Under the pieces are notes generated by a model that was not told the DNA's origin, did not search any database, and saw nothing but the letters and a program-made list of their open reading frames with translations. This document shows positions 21,735 to 29,971 of a stretch of 37,753 bases of DNA, one piece after another. Each line of letters opens with the position of its first letter. The first letter of the stretch is position 1. The stretch is from DAORHV01 sp964434575. Lineage in GTDB: Bacteria; Patescibacteriota; Gracilibacteria; Peribacterales; Peribacteraceae. The position numbers and the translations under genes were made by a program. The stretch covers positions 1 through 37,753 of the forward strand of contig CAYSWB010000015.1 in the NCBI GenBank assembly GCA_964434575.1, given 5' to 3'.

Positions 21735-21861
21735 ATAGAGTGAAGAAACTACCTCTTCCCCCCAACCCCATGCTCGGTGGAGCCGGTTGCAAGAGCTAAG
21801 ACGATCTTCGTCTAGGCAATTGCCGAAAGGCCCTCGCCCTCGGGTGCAGGGCCTTTCCTTT
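21735..21861 (+). ncRNA. Candidate small RNA with terminator
   Basis: A possible -10 TAGAGT (21735-21740) begins about 120 bases with no gene, containing the hairpin AGACGA/TCGTCT near 21800-21815 and ending in a strong terminator. No known RNA family recognised. The spacer 21603-21734 upstream of it shows no gene. Confidence 0.35.
21825..21861 (+). terminator. Rho-independent-type terminator
   Basis: A 10-bp stem GAAAGGCCCT/AGGGCCTTTC (21825-21834 with 21848-21857) is followed by CTTTA. The A/T content on both arms lets it also serve the minus-strand gene ending at 21882. Confidence 0.75.
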
Positions 21862-21881
21862 ATGCGGAAGAGGCAACCGGT

Positions 21882-22265
21882 TTACGGCGTCCAGAAGCGC
21901 TGATCCGGCTTGACCTTCAGGTAGGTTTCATAGTTCTTCACGGTTTCGTCGTACAGCGACACGCCCTCGCTCCCCGACTCGCCGTCCGGCACGTCCGGCT
22001 CCGGCGTGTGGTGGATGTACTCGGTGCCGAGGAACTTGCAGAAATCATGGTAAAACCTCGTGAACACGATCATCTCGTGCCAGGCATCGTCGATCTCCAC
22101 CGATGGGCAAATCGGCTTCCCGCTGACCTGCGACAAATGGAGCATCCGCTTGGCTTCGCGCACGATGCCTTCGGCGAAATCCTTGTCGAGCTTGTAGACC
22201 TTCATCAAGCGCGGAACCAGAAGTTCCGGAACCGGATAGGCGTCGACTTCGGCGAGAGTGGGCAT
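21882..22265 (-). CDS. GRDP-like (glycine-rich domain-containing protein-like) small protein
   Basis: 127 residues, soluble, no signal. The core EIDDAWHEMIVFTRFYHDFC followed by YIHHTP matches the D-x-x-WH-x-x-(I/L)-x-(F/Y)-T-x-x-Y-x-x-(D/F)-C ... HH-x-P signature of this family. The conserved His and Cys residues could bind metal, but no function is established. The start at 22265 lies 24 nt after a TAGAAT that overlaps the stop codon of the upstream GT2 gene. Confidence 0.8.
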   Translation of the reverse strand: MPTLAEVDAYPVPELLVPRLMKVYKLDKDFAEGIVREAKRMLHLSQVSGKPICPSVEIDDAWHEMIVFTRFYHDFCKFLGTEYIHHTPEPDVPDGESGSEGVSLYDETVKNYETYLKVKPDQRFWTP

Positions 22266-22292
22266 GCGGATGCGGGAAGGATGGTCGGGATT

Positions 22293-22994
22293 CTACCACG
22301 GCTCACCTCGCACCCGCGTCCGCCACCAAACCGCCGCCACGTCGGCCAGCGAGCGGACCGCCAGCCCAACGCGACCGCCCTGGGCGATACCCGTGCGGCG
22401 GGGCCGCAAGTCCACCGGAAGGTAGGCGATTTTTGCGCCCCGTTTGACGGCGCGGATGATTCGCTCCGGGTCACGGAAGACGCCCTCGGACACAGGGCGA
22501 ATGGCCTGGATGAGATCGCGGCGGATGCACTTCGCGCCGCCGGGATCGCGCAGGTCCACTCCCAGAAGCAGGCGCGGCAGCCACCGGTATCCGGACGACA
22601 GCAGGTGTCTCCACGGCCCGTAGAATTTCTCGCGCCGGACCATGACCACGACGTCGGCGTTCTGCATCAGCCGCAGGCAATCGGCAATGGCCGCCGGCGG
22701 ATACTGGCCGTCGGCATGCAGCAGAAGAACGCAGTCTTTCGCGCCGGACTGGAATGCGGTTTCCACGGCTTTGCCAAGCCCTTTCCGTACATCGTGATCC
22801 ACCCGCCTCACGCGGCCTGGAAGCCGCGCGGCCCAGGCATCGATGATGCGCGGCGTGGCGTCGGTGCTGCCGTCGTTCACCACCGTCACGTCGAAGTCCA
22901 AACCTTCCAGCGCCGCCGCGCATTCGGCGATCATGTCGCCGACGGCGGCCTCTTCGTTGTACGCCGGAATGACGATGGAAACCGGAATGTTCAT
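22293..22994 (-). CDS. GT2-family glycosyltransferase (polyprenyl-phosphate mannosyl/glucosyltransferase type)
   Basis: 233 residues. GT-A fold with IPVSIVIPAYNEEAAVGDMI, TVVNDGSTDATPRIID, GLGKAVETAF and the metal-binding LLLHADGQYPP (here HADGQ, equivalent to DADGQ). This resembles DPM1/undecaprenyl-phosphate transferases that make lipid-linked sugars, which GT-C enzymes use. The upstream gene encodes just such a membrane protein and is coupled by an ATGA overlap (22991-22994). A TACGCT 7 nt before the ATG may give an additional leaderless transcript. No C-terminal membrane anchors. Confidence 0.92.
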   Translation of the reverse strand: MNIPVSIVIPAYNEEAAVGDMIAECAAALEGLDFDVTVVNDGSTDATPRIIDAWAARLPGRVRRVDHDVRKGLGKAVETAFQSGAKDCVLLLHADGQYPPAAIADCLRLMQNADVVVMVRREKFYGPWRHLLSSGYRWLPRLLLGVDLRDPGGAKCIRRDLIQAIRPVSEGVFRDPERIIRAVKRGAKIAYLPVDLRPRRTGIAQGGRVGLAVRSLADVAAVWWRTRVRGEPW

Positions 22995-24730
22995 CGGCCC
23001 GAGCGTACCGGACGCGCGGCACCCGCGGCATGCCAAATCACCACGCATGCGCACGCCAGCAGGGAAAGAAGGCTGATCCAATCGGCAGCGAACTGCGTTG
23101 TCGAAACCTTCCAGGTCAGCGGTCCGCCGGTCGTGAACGCGCGCAAGTTCGCTTCGTCGGAAACGCTGATCCTGCTGCCCGGACGGCATGCGTTTTCCGC
23201 GCCGTACGCGAAGCACGCCGGATTGTTCAAGTTGAACGCCCCGTCATGGATGTCCGTGACGGGACCGGCCCGCAGCCCCGGAACCTGCTGCCATCCGACG
23301 GACAAAAACAACGCGTCGCCGCTGCACTGCATGCCGCTGGCGCCGAGGAAATCCGAATCCCTGTTGATGACCTGCGTGACGGGCATGTCCGTGAAACCCT
23401 TAGCGCGGGCCTCCTCGGCCTGACGCAGCACGATGGCGGGTGGATTGCGCAGGTCTGCCCATTTCATGACCGGGCCGTACGCGAGGGACACGGCGCATAC
23501 CGTCACCGCCAGGACGGCCCAGACGGAACGCCTCCGGAAACCGGCCGTCCGGCGCGCGACCGCATGTTGCATGGCGAACACCGAACCGATCGCCAGCGGC
23601 AATGAGAACGGATACAGAAGCCGCATCATCACGCGCAAGGACTTGAGGAACGGCAGGCTTTTGAACATGTCCACGACCATGCCGTGGCCCCGGATCAGGA
23701 GAAGGCACAGCAAGACGGTCGCCAAGGCGTACAAGAGCAGGAACAAGGCGTGCCTGCGGCGGCAATACGCCGCTGCCAACAGCAACGTGACGCCGATCAT
23801 CGCCCCGGCCAGCACGGCCGGCGACAGGAAATGACTGTTCTCGTGCAGGCCCCACGGAACGCCGCCGAACAGCCAGGGAGCCTGCGGCATGAACCACAGC
23901 GATTTCACTGCGACCGAGAGCGGCTCGGTCTGCGGCGTGAACGCGCTGGCGATAACCTCGCGCGGGAACGTGCGCATGAGCGACAGGATCGCGATGAGCT
24001 TGGAGCCCATCAGGAGCGACGCGGCGGCGGCCAGTCCGCCCGCGCGCATCGGGAAGTCGTGCGGCGCAACGGCGTCCACATGCTCCCGGCACCACAACAG
24101 CGGCGGCAAGAGCACCGCGGCTGCGATGATGAAGAAGATGAGCGTGAAGTACCCGGCCGCGTGCAACACGGCGGCGGCCAAGAGCGCGAAGATCGCCGCG
24201 CGGAGCACGGGCGTGAAGCGCTTTGTGTCGCGCGAATACAGCAGCCACAGCATCCAGCCGATCAGCGGGGTGGTGGCGAAATTCATATGGCCGATCACCG
24301 CGTGCATCAGGTGGAACCCGTGCGCGGCGACGATGAGCGCCAGCGCGTGGGCCCATCCGGTGTCCAGCCGGAATACGTCGCGTCCGAGACGGTACCAGCC
24401 GAAATACCCGGCGATCAGCAACGCGAAGAATGCGGCCAGGCTGGCGTGCCATGGGTTCAGCACCAACGCCAAAGCCTGCGTCAGCGAATACGACAAGTCG
24501 TTGGGGTGGCCGTAGAGCGGCAATCCGCCGCACAGATGCACGGCGTACCGCAGCGGGGCCAAGCCGTACTGCGCGAAGTGCCAGCGGCCGGCGATCAGGA
24601 ACCGGAAGAAGCTTTCGTAATCGTGTCCCAGCCGCGGGTACGTGGCGGTAAGGAACGTGAAAAAGACGGCGAGCAGCGCCGCGAACGGCGCCAGCCAGAG
24701 TACGCCGCGGAGCGTGGGTCTTCGGGGCAT
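22991..24730 (-). CDS. Polytopic membrane protein, GT-C/YfhO-like
   Basis: 579 residues with about 12 hydrophobic segments. The first external loop has GHDYESFFRFLIAGRWHF, acidic residues placed as in GT-C transferases that use lipid-phosphate sugars, and a large extracytoplasmic domain of about 130 residues lies before the last helix (DMPVTQVINRDSDFLGASGM and onward). It probably transfers sugars to a surface glycan, with its donor supplied by the coupled GT2. The assignment is by topology and context. The start at 24730 follows TACCAT at 8 nt; a frame-shifted ATG at 24740 does not lead to this protein. Confidence 0.8.
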   Translation of the reverse strand: MPRRPTLRGVLWLAPFAALLAVFFTFLTATYPRLGHDYESFFRFLIAGRWHFAQYGLAPLRYAVHLCGGLPLYGHPNDLSYSLTQALALVLNPWHASLAAFFALLIAGYFGWYRLGRDVFRLDTGWAHALALIVAAHGFHLMHAVIGHMNFATTPLIGWMLWLLYSRDTKRFTPVLRAAIFALLAAAVLHAAGYFTLIFFIIAAAVLLPPLLWCREHVDAVAPHDFPMRAGGLAAAASLLMGSKLIAILSLMRTFPREVIASAFTPQTEPLSVAVKSLWFMPQAPWLFGGVPWGLHENSHFLSPAVLAGAMIGVTLLLAAAYCRRRHALFLLLYALATVLLCLLLIRGHGMVVDMFKSLPFLKSLRVMMRLLYPFSLPLAIGSVFAMQHAVARRTAGFRRRSVWAVLAVTVCAVSLAYGPVMKWADLRNPPAIVLRQAEEARAKGFTDMPVTQVINRDSDFLGASGMQCSGDALFLSVGWQQVPGLRAGPVTDIHDGAFNLNNPACFAYGAENACRPGSRISVSDEANLRAFTTGGPLTWKVSTTQFAADWISLLSLLACACVVIWHAAGAARPVRSGR

Positions 24731-24744
24731 CGGCCGTCATGGTA
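24731..24744 (-). promoter_or_regulatory. -10 element 8 nt before GT-C-like gene
   Basis: Minus strand TACCAT (24744-24739), GACGGCCG, ATG. It lies in the 43-nt gap after the LCP gene. Confidence 0.5.
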
Positions 24745-24773
24745 CCGCAAGGCGGCGTGCCGCGATGAACCGT

Positions 24774-26198
24774 TTATTTGGAGCGTCCGTCGAGCACGGT
24801 CTGGAACGGCGTGAACGCGTAGCCCTTGGAAAGCGTGACCCGGATGACGCGCGGCGCGGAACCGGCGCGGTCCACGCCCTGCACGGGCAGGGAAAGCAAC
24901 GACGACAGCAGTGCGGCCGTGTCGCGGTCGGCGGAGTCGCTGAGCTCTACACGCGCGGTACCGGAAGCCGACGGCTCACCTTCGAGCTCGTCGACCGGGA
25001 AGCCGTAGCGGACCAGTTCGTTTCGCAGCCGATGCGCCTGGTAGACCTTGGCGCCGGCCGGATCGATGACGATGCGCGACCTCGAAAGATATGCCTCGCG
25101 GCGGGTGAACAGGAGCGTGGCGAACGTGCGGATCTGGCCCCAGTCGTCGGTATCGCCGGTCAGCGAAGACGGGTACAGGATGGCGCCGCTTGCGCTGTCG
25201 CCGGCCGTGACGATGAAGCCGCCGGGCTGGCTGTCGGACCCGTCGCCGCCGGCGCCGAAGTTCAGGTTCATGCGCACGATGCGATCCTGTCCGGCCGACA
25301 CGCCCATGCTGGCCAAACCGATGAGCTCGCGCGTGGCGAGGGTGCTTTCGAAGTGATCGCGCAGGAAACCCTGCAACGAACTGATGGCGGCGGGATCGGT
25401 GAGCAACTGCACGCCGCCCACCTTGCGGGCGAACGCCTTCAGGATCTGCTGTTGTCGGTCCGAGCGGTCGAAATCCGAAGTGGAGTGGCGGCTGCGCGCG
25501 TACTGCAGGGCGGTCTTGCCATCCATGCGCTGCGGCCCGGCCTCGATCGTGAGCGTGCCGACCACGCCTTCTTCCAACGGGTAGGAGTAATCCACGAGCG
25601 TTTCGGGCACGTCGATGTCGATGCCGCCGACGGCGTCGATGGCCTGCTCGAATCCGCTGAAGTCGATCTTCGCCACGCCCTGGATGCTCACGCCGGTGCG
25701 GCGTCCGATTTCATCCGCCAGCGCGCGCATGGCCGCGAGTGAAGCGCCGGTCTCGGCAAGGGTCTTGTCCTGTCGCAGGGCGCGATGCTTGTACTGCCAG
25801 TAGAGACTGTTGACGCGTCCCGAGCCGGCATTCTCGGGCTTCGTGACGTACAAGTCGCGCGGAATGGACAGCATGACCACGCTGCTGGTGGCGGGATCCA
25901 CGCTGGCCAGGATGATGGCGTCGGTGAGGTCGGCGCCGTCGTGCCCGTCATCACCCACGCCCAAGAGAAGGATGTTCGTGCGGCCATGCTCATCCTGCGG
26001 CGGCATGGCGTCGGTGACCACCAGCAGGCTGCGGACCGCAAACGTGCGAAGCGAGCCCGACATGGCCAGCACGGCGCTGACCAGAATGAAACCGCATGCG
26101 ACTGCCAGGAACCACGCCGCCACGGACTGCGGCGCGAACTTGCGGCGCAGGACCTGCCAGGCACGGGAAAAGCCGGTGGATACGGGGGTGGGGATCAT
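24774..26198 (-). CDS. LytR-CpsA-Psr (LCP) family glycopolymer ligase with LytR_C domain
   Basis: 474 residues. One N-terminal membrane helix (about 27-48), then the LCP domain (about 72-260): NILLLGVGDDGHDGADLTDAI, SVVMLSIPRDLYV, AVGGIDIDVPETLVDY and ALQYARSRHSTSDFDRSDRQQ. The Arg/Asp residues of these blocks hold the polyprenyl-pyrophosphate substrate. The C-terminal 100 residues (from ARIVIDPAGAKVYQ-like SRIVIDPAGAKVYQAHRLR) match the LytR_C fold. It attaches surface glycopolymers to peptidoglycan. It heads the minus-strand envelope group with the two transferases; a TACACT lies 11 nt before the ATG. Confidence 0.94.
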   Translation of the reverse strand: MIPTPVSTGFSRAWQVLRRKFAPQSVAAWFLAVACGFILVSAVLAMSGSLRTFAVRSLLVVTDAMPPQDEHGRTNILLLGVGDDGHDGADLTDAIILASVDPATSSVVMLSIPRDLYVTKPENAGSGRVNSLYWQYKHRALRQDKTLAETGASLAAMRALADEIGRRTGVSIQGVAKIDFSGFEQAIDAVGGIDIDVPETLVDYSYPLEEGVVGTLTIEAGPQRMDGKTALQYARSRHSTSDFDRSDRQQQILKAFARKVGGVQLLTDPAAISSLQGFLRDHFESTLATRELIGLASMGVSAGQDRIVRMNLNFGAGGDGSDSQPGGFIVTAGDSASGAILYPSSLTGDTDDWGQIRTFATLLFTRREAYLSRSRIVIDPAGAKVYQAHRLRNELVRYGFPVDELEGEPSASGTARVELSDSADRDTAALLSSLLSLPVQGVDRAGSAPRVIRVTLSKGYAFTPFQTVLDGRSK

Positions 26199-26285
26199 GA
26201 AAGTCCGAAAGTGTACACCGATGCTGACGCTCGAGCCACCCCGGGCTTACACAAAAAGCCCCGTGACGCGCGGCGTGCGGCGCGG

Positions 26286-26297
26286 TACCGTGCGGCC
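26286..26297 (+). promoter_or_regulatory. -10 element 6 nt before GTG start of tas-like gene
   Basis: TACCGT (26286-26291), GCGGCC, GTG at 26298. The spacing is the same as at the ATG genes, which is the reason to choose the GTG over the ATG at 26304. Confidence 0.5.
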
Positions 26298-27344
26298 GTG
26301 TCCATGCAATACACGTTCCTCAACGGCACCGACGTGAAGATCAGCAGGATCTGCCTGGGTACCATGAGTTATGCCGCCCAGGTGTCCGAAGCCGACGCGT
26401 TCGTGCAAATGGATTACGCGCTCGGCAACGGCGTGACGTTCTGGGATACGGCAGAAATGTACCCGATTCCGGTGAATCCCGATCTGATCGGCGACACCGA
26501 GCGGATCATCGGCCGCTGGTTCAAGAAATTCGGCAAGCGCAAGGACGTGGTGTTGGCGACGAAGATCGCCGGACCCAGCCGGTTCTCGCTGCTGCGCGAG
26601 GGCGACCAGAAACTGGACGCGCGCAATATCCTGCGCGCGGTGGACGACAGCCTCATCAAGCTGCAAACCGATTGGATCGACCTCTACCAACTCCACTGGC
26701 CGGACCGCAACGTGCCGATGTTCGGCCAGCGCGGGTACAAGCACGACCCCAAGGACACCTTCGTGCCGATCGAGGAAACGCTGGAGGCGCTGGGACGCTG
26801 CGTGAAGGCCGGCAAGATCCGCCACATCGGACTGTCCAACGAGACGCCGTGGGGCACCATGGAGTTTCTGCGCATCGCCAAGGAAAAGGGGCACCCGGTC
26901 GTGCGCACCATCCAGAACGCCTACAACCTGCTCAACCGCAGCTACGAAACCGGTCTCGCGGAAATCGGCATGCGCGAGAACGTCGGCCTGTTGGCCTACT
27001 CGCCGCTGGGATACGGCATCCTGGGCGGACGCTATTTCGGAGGCGCGCTGCCCCAGCGCGGACGCTTTACGCTGCACCCGGAATTCGCGGCCCGCTACCG
27101 CACGCCCGTCGCCGTGAAGGCCGCGGAGGAATACGCCGGAGTAGCGAAGAAGCACGGCATGACGCTGCCGGCGATGGCGCTGGCGTTCGTGAACTCGCGC
27201 GAATTCCTCACCGCCAACATCATCGGCGCATCCACGCTCGAGCAGTTGAAGGAAGACATCAAAACCATCGACATCACGCTTTCGTCCGAGGTGCTGAAAG
27301 ACATAGAGGAAATCCACGAGCGGACACCCAATCTCGTTGCTTGA
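26298..27344 (+). CDS. Aldo/keto reductase, Tas-like
   Basis: 348 residues. NAD(P)H-dependent reductase with a TIM barrel. The catalytic set is visible: Asp and Tyr in FWDTAEMYP, Lys in LATKIAGPSRF, His in YQLHWPDRN. Further family blocks are HIGLSNETPWG, IQNAYNLLNRSYETGLAE and LLAYSPLGYGILGGRYF. The sequence follows E. coli Tas closely throughout, including the EMYP and LNRS segments, so it belongs to that branch; the substrate is unknown. Start: GTG at 26298 by promoter spacing, or ATG at 26304 two codons later. It is divergent from LCP. Confidence 0.95.
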   Translation: MSMQYTFLNGTDVKISRICLGTMSYAAQVSEADAFVQMDYALGNGVTFWDTAEMYPIPVNPDLIGDTERIIGRWFKKFGKRKDVVLATKIAGPSRFSLLREGDQKLDARNILRAVDDSLIKLQTDWIDLYQLHWPDRNVPMFGQRGYKHDPKDTFVPIEETLEALGRCVKAGKIRHIGLSNETPWGTMEFLRIAKEKGHPVVRTIQNAYNLLNRSYETGLAEIGMRENVGLLAYSPLGYGILGGRYFGGALPQRGRFTLHPEFAARYRTPVAVKAAEEYAGVAKKHGMTLPAMALAFVNSREFLTANIIGASTLEQLKEDIKTIDITLSSEVLKDIEEIHERTPNLVA

Positions 27345-27347
27345 AGG

Positions 27348-27860
27348 CTACGCGATGGTCCAGGTGCCGGTTGCGCTGATGAACGCCAAGCCGACCAGCG
27401 CGAGGATGATGACGAACCAGTACGCGGCCTCGTTCACTTTCCGCTTGGGTTCGGCCATGCGGCACACCACCGACGACAAGGCCATCCACAGCAAAGCCGG
27501 AATCAGCACCATGTTGAACAGATGGTGGAACACCAGCGCGCCGGCGGACATGCCGCTCGCCGTCACCAGCTCCCCCATCGCTCCGCGCGAGATGCGCAGG
27601 ACCAGCGGCAACGAATGCGCGACGATGAAAAACGCGACGATGCCCGCCAGTGCGGCATCCACGATGTCGCGGCGTTCGGGCAGGAGCCGTGGCACCGCGG
27701 CCATCAGGAACGCGAAGGACACGATGATGAGAACCTGCGACGAGGCGCGCAGCCACACCACCGCCACGTCCGGCGAGAAACCGCTGTTGCCCCAGAACAC
27801 GTAGGCGGCGCCAACGGCGACCAAAGAAAGCAGGATGCGGAATGTCTTGAGGTGTTTCAT
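27348..27860 (-). CDS. Polytopic membrane protein, unknown
   Basis: 170 residues with about five hydrophobic helices; MKHLKTFRILLSL starts the first. Possible functional residues are His in FFIVAHSLPLVLR and HH in VFHHLFNMV. The family is not recognised. A CATACT (one change from TATACT) lies 6 nt before the ATG at 27860. It is divergent from the 27889 membrane gene with 28 bases between start codons, so the two may share control. Confidence 0.75.
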   Translation of the reverse strand: MKHLKTFRILLSLVAVGAAYVFWGNSGFSPDVAVVWLRASSQVLIIVSFAFLMAAVPRLLPERRDIVDAALAGIVAFFIVAHSLPLVLRISRGAMGELVTASGMSAGALVFHHLFNMVLIPALLWMALSSVVCRMAEPKRKVNEAAYWFVIILALVGLAFISATGTWTIA

Positions 27861-27888
27861 GCGCCAAGTATGCGGTACGCTGGCCCTC
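27861..27888. promoter_or_regulatory. Back-to-back leaderless-type promoters
   Basis: Minus strand CATACT (27872-27867) 6 nt before ATG 27860; plus strand TACGCT (27876-27881) 7 nt before ATG 27889. The whole space between the two start codons is 28 bp. Confidence 0.5.
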
Positions 27889-29268
27889 ATGTCGACGGCC
27901 GCCACCATCGCCAGGCTCCCCGGCCCGCGCCGGTGGCTCGCTTGGTTCGAGCCGCGGCCGGGTACGCTGCTGTCGCCGGGAGCCGACGTGCTGATGGCGG
28001 GCGGCGCGTCCATCATCCTCTTCGTCATCCTCAAGGCGTTCGTGCCCAAGACAGCCGACACCACGCTGTGGGCGGGAGCGCTGTATTACGCGTCGTTCCT
28101 GGTGAACTACCCGCACTTCGCCGCGTCGTACCAACTGCTGTACCGCGACGCGGGAAAATACTTCTTCGCGTGGAGGACGCGGCCCAAATTCGCGCTTCGC
28201 CTGTGGTGGGCCGGCGTCATCGTCCCGCTCCTGGTCATCGGGTATTTCGCGTACGCGCTGTCCGCCGGCGACACTTCCCGCGTGGGCTACGTCGTGAACG
28301 CCATGTTCTTTTTCGTCGGCTGGCACTACGTGAAACAGATTTTCGGCTGCGTGATCGTGCTCTCGGCCGCGCGCGACATCCGGTATTCGGACTCGGAACG
28401 GCGCGCGATCCTGGCACCACTGTATTCGCTGTGGCTGCTGTCGTACGCCAACAGCAACAGTGACACGTTTGCGCAAATGTTCGGCGACATCCCCTACACG
28501 CACGTCGGCCTTCCCGCGTTCGTGTTCCCGGTGCTGGGAGCGGCGTTCATCTTCACCTCGCTCAGGATGATCGCGATGTTCGGCCGGCGCTTCGAGCAAA
28601 ACAAACCGCTCCCGCCGTTGTCCGCGGTGGCAGCCATCCTGTCGATTTACATCTGGCTGATGCCCGTCCACAACACGCCGTACTACCGCCTGATCATCCC
28701 GTTCTTCCACTCCCTGCAGTACCTGCTGTTCGTACTCGTGTACAAACGCAACGAAGCCGCCGCCGCGCGGCCGGCCGCGACGGCGAAGCGCGACATGTCG
28801 TTGGCGGCCGCCGCGCTGTTCATCATCGCGCCGGTCCTGCTGATCGGCGGGGTCGCCGCCGCCGGTCTGACCGTGCGCCTGGAAGTCGCCATGCTGGCCT
28901 CGTACGGCATGCTGATGACCGTATCGTCGTCCGTGTGGATGCGCACGCTGGCCATCGCGGCCGGCATCGGGGCGGTGTACGGACTGCTGCAATTCGCCGC
29001 CAGAAAAAGTCCGCTGTGGCATTTCCTGTCGTTCGTCGGCCAGATCCTGCTTTTGGGAGCCGTGCTGTTCAGCCTGGCGCCCACGCTGTTGGATATCCTG
29101 GCCAAGAACGCGCTGCTGCCGGAGGCGGTCTTACGCGGCACGGCGGCGTTCGGCACCGCGTTCTTCCTGTTCGCGTTTTCCTTGTTCGTGAACATCCACC
29201 ACTACTTCGTGGACAACGTGCTGTGGGGACGCGACAACCCGAATATCCGGGAACACCTGTTCCACTGA
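27889..29268 (+). CDS. Polytopic membrane protein with conserved-looking histidine motifs
   Basis: 459 residues, about 11-12 hydrophobic segments. His-containing motifs sit at helix ends: LVNYPHFAASYQLLY (about 72), FVGWHYVKQIFG (about 145), IIPFFHSLQYLL (about 270) and the C-terminal VNIHHYFVDNVLWGRDNP (about 435). Their spacing across the membrane recalls membrane-bound metal enzymes, and similar C-terminal HHY-x-(V/I)-D-x-x-(L/I)-W endings are known to me from uncharacterised bacterial membrane proteins. No function can be named. The start at 27889 follows TACGCT at 7 nt. Confidence 0.8.
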   Translation: MSTAATIARLPGPRRWLAWFEPRPGTLLSPGADVLMAGGASIILFVILKAFVPKTADTTLWAGALYYASFLVNYPHFAASYQLLYRDAGKYFFAWRTRPKFALRLWWAGVIVPLLVIGYFAYALSAGDTSRVGYVVNAMFFFVGWHYVKQIFGCVIVLSAARDIRYSDSERRAILAPLYSLWLLSYANSNSDTFAQMFGDIPYTHVGLPAFVFPVLGAAFIFTSLRMIAMFGRRFEQNKPLPPLSAVAAILSIYIWLMPVHNTPYYRLIIPFFHSLQYLLFVLVYKRNEAAAARPAATAKRDMSLAAAALFIIAPVLLIGGVAAAGLTVRLEVAMLASYGMLMTVSSSVWMRTLAIAAGIGAVYGLLQFAARKSPLWHFLSFVGQILLLGAVLFSLAPTLLDILAKNALLPEAVLRGTAAFGTAFFLFAFSLFVNIHHYFVDNVLWGRDNPNIREHLFH

Positions 29269-29293
29269 TTTGCGGAAGCGCCCGGACACCCGG

Positions 29294-29305
29294 TACAGTC
29301 GTCTG
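29294..29305 (+). promoter_or_regulatory. -10 element 6 nt before ATG (leaderless)
   Basis: TACAGT (29294-29299), CGTCTG, ATG at 29306. It selects this ATG over the longer open frame. Confidence 0.6.
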
Positions 29306-29971
29306 ATGATCGACGACGCCGACGTGCCGCTGACCGAAAGCGTGGCCGAGACCCGGCTGGACTGGATCGAAAAAGAGCTCCGGGCGGAGCCGTCGCTCAA
29401 ACTCATGCAGATCGTCCGCAAACCGAACCAGATCACGGTCAGCCGCGGGAGCATGTCGGTGGATTTCGCATTCCCGAACATGGGCGACGTGACCGGCGGC
29501 CACACGGTCGTGGCGGCCATTTTGCACACGCCCGGCATCACGCCGCAGCAGCTGGCGGTCATCACGACGTGGGACAAGGCCGAGTTCCTCGACCGCCTGA
29601 AGGCGCTGGACGCCTCCCCCGCCGGAGCAACCGGCGTGAGGCGCATGGCATTGCCGCAGGTGCAGCAGAAACTCATGGAAATCAGCACCGAAATCGACCA
29701 CCGCCTGGCGGGCGTGGCGGGCAACTCGCGCAAGGTCACGGGCAAGACCCTTACGGTCCTCATGGTCCAACGCAACGAACGGCACGTCTTTGCCTACGTC
29801 GATCGCGGCGGCGGCAGGGCGGCGATAGAAGTGCGCACGACGCAGCTAAAAGCGCCCATGGAAACGCGGCGCCTGCCGGATATCCGGACATGGGAAGCCG
29901 AAGCATTCCTGGACGTCGTGCTGGGCAACCGCTGGTCGCAAGGCATCATCGAGGAAGACGCCGGCGTCTAG
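29306..29971 (+). CDS. Hypothetical cytoplasmic protein
   Basis: 221 residues, no membrane segment or signal. A helical N-terminus (ETRLDWIEKELRAEPSLKLM), then mixed alpha/beta; residues ITPQQLAVITTWDKAEFLDRL (about 85-105) could form a helix-turn-helix-like pair. No family recognised. The last four bases overlap the convergent ABC permease gene. A regulatory or DNA-binding role is only a guess. Confidence 0.75.
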   Translation: MIDDADVPLTESVAETRLDWIEKELRAEPSLKLMQIVRKPNQITVSRGSMSVDFAFPNMGDVTGGHTVVAAILHTPGITPQQLAVITTWDKAEFLDRLKALDASPAGATGVRRMALPQVQQKLMEISTEIDHRLAGVAGNSRKVTGKTLTVLMVQRNERHVFAYVDRGGGRAAIEVRTTQLKAPMETRRLPDIRTWEAEAFLDVVLGNRWSQGIIEEDAGV

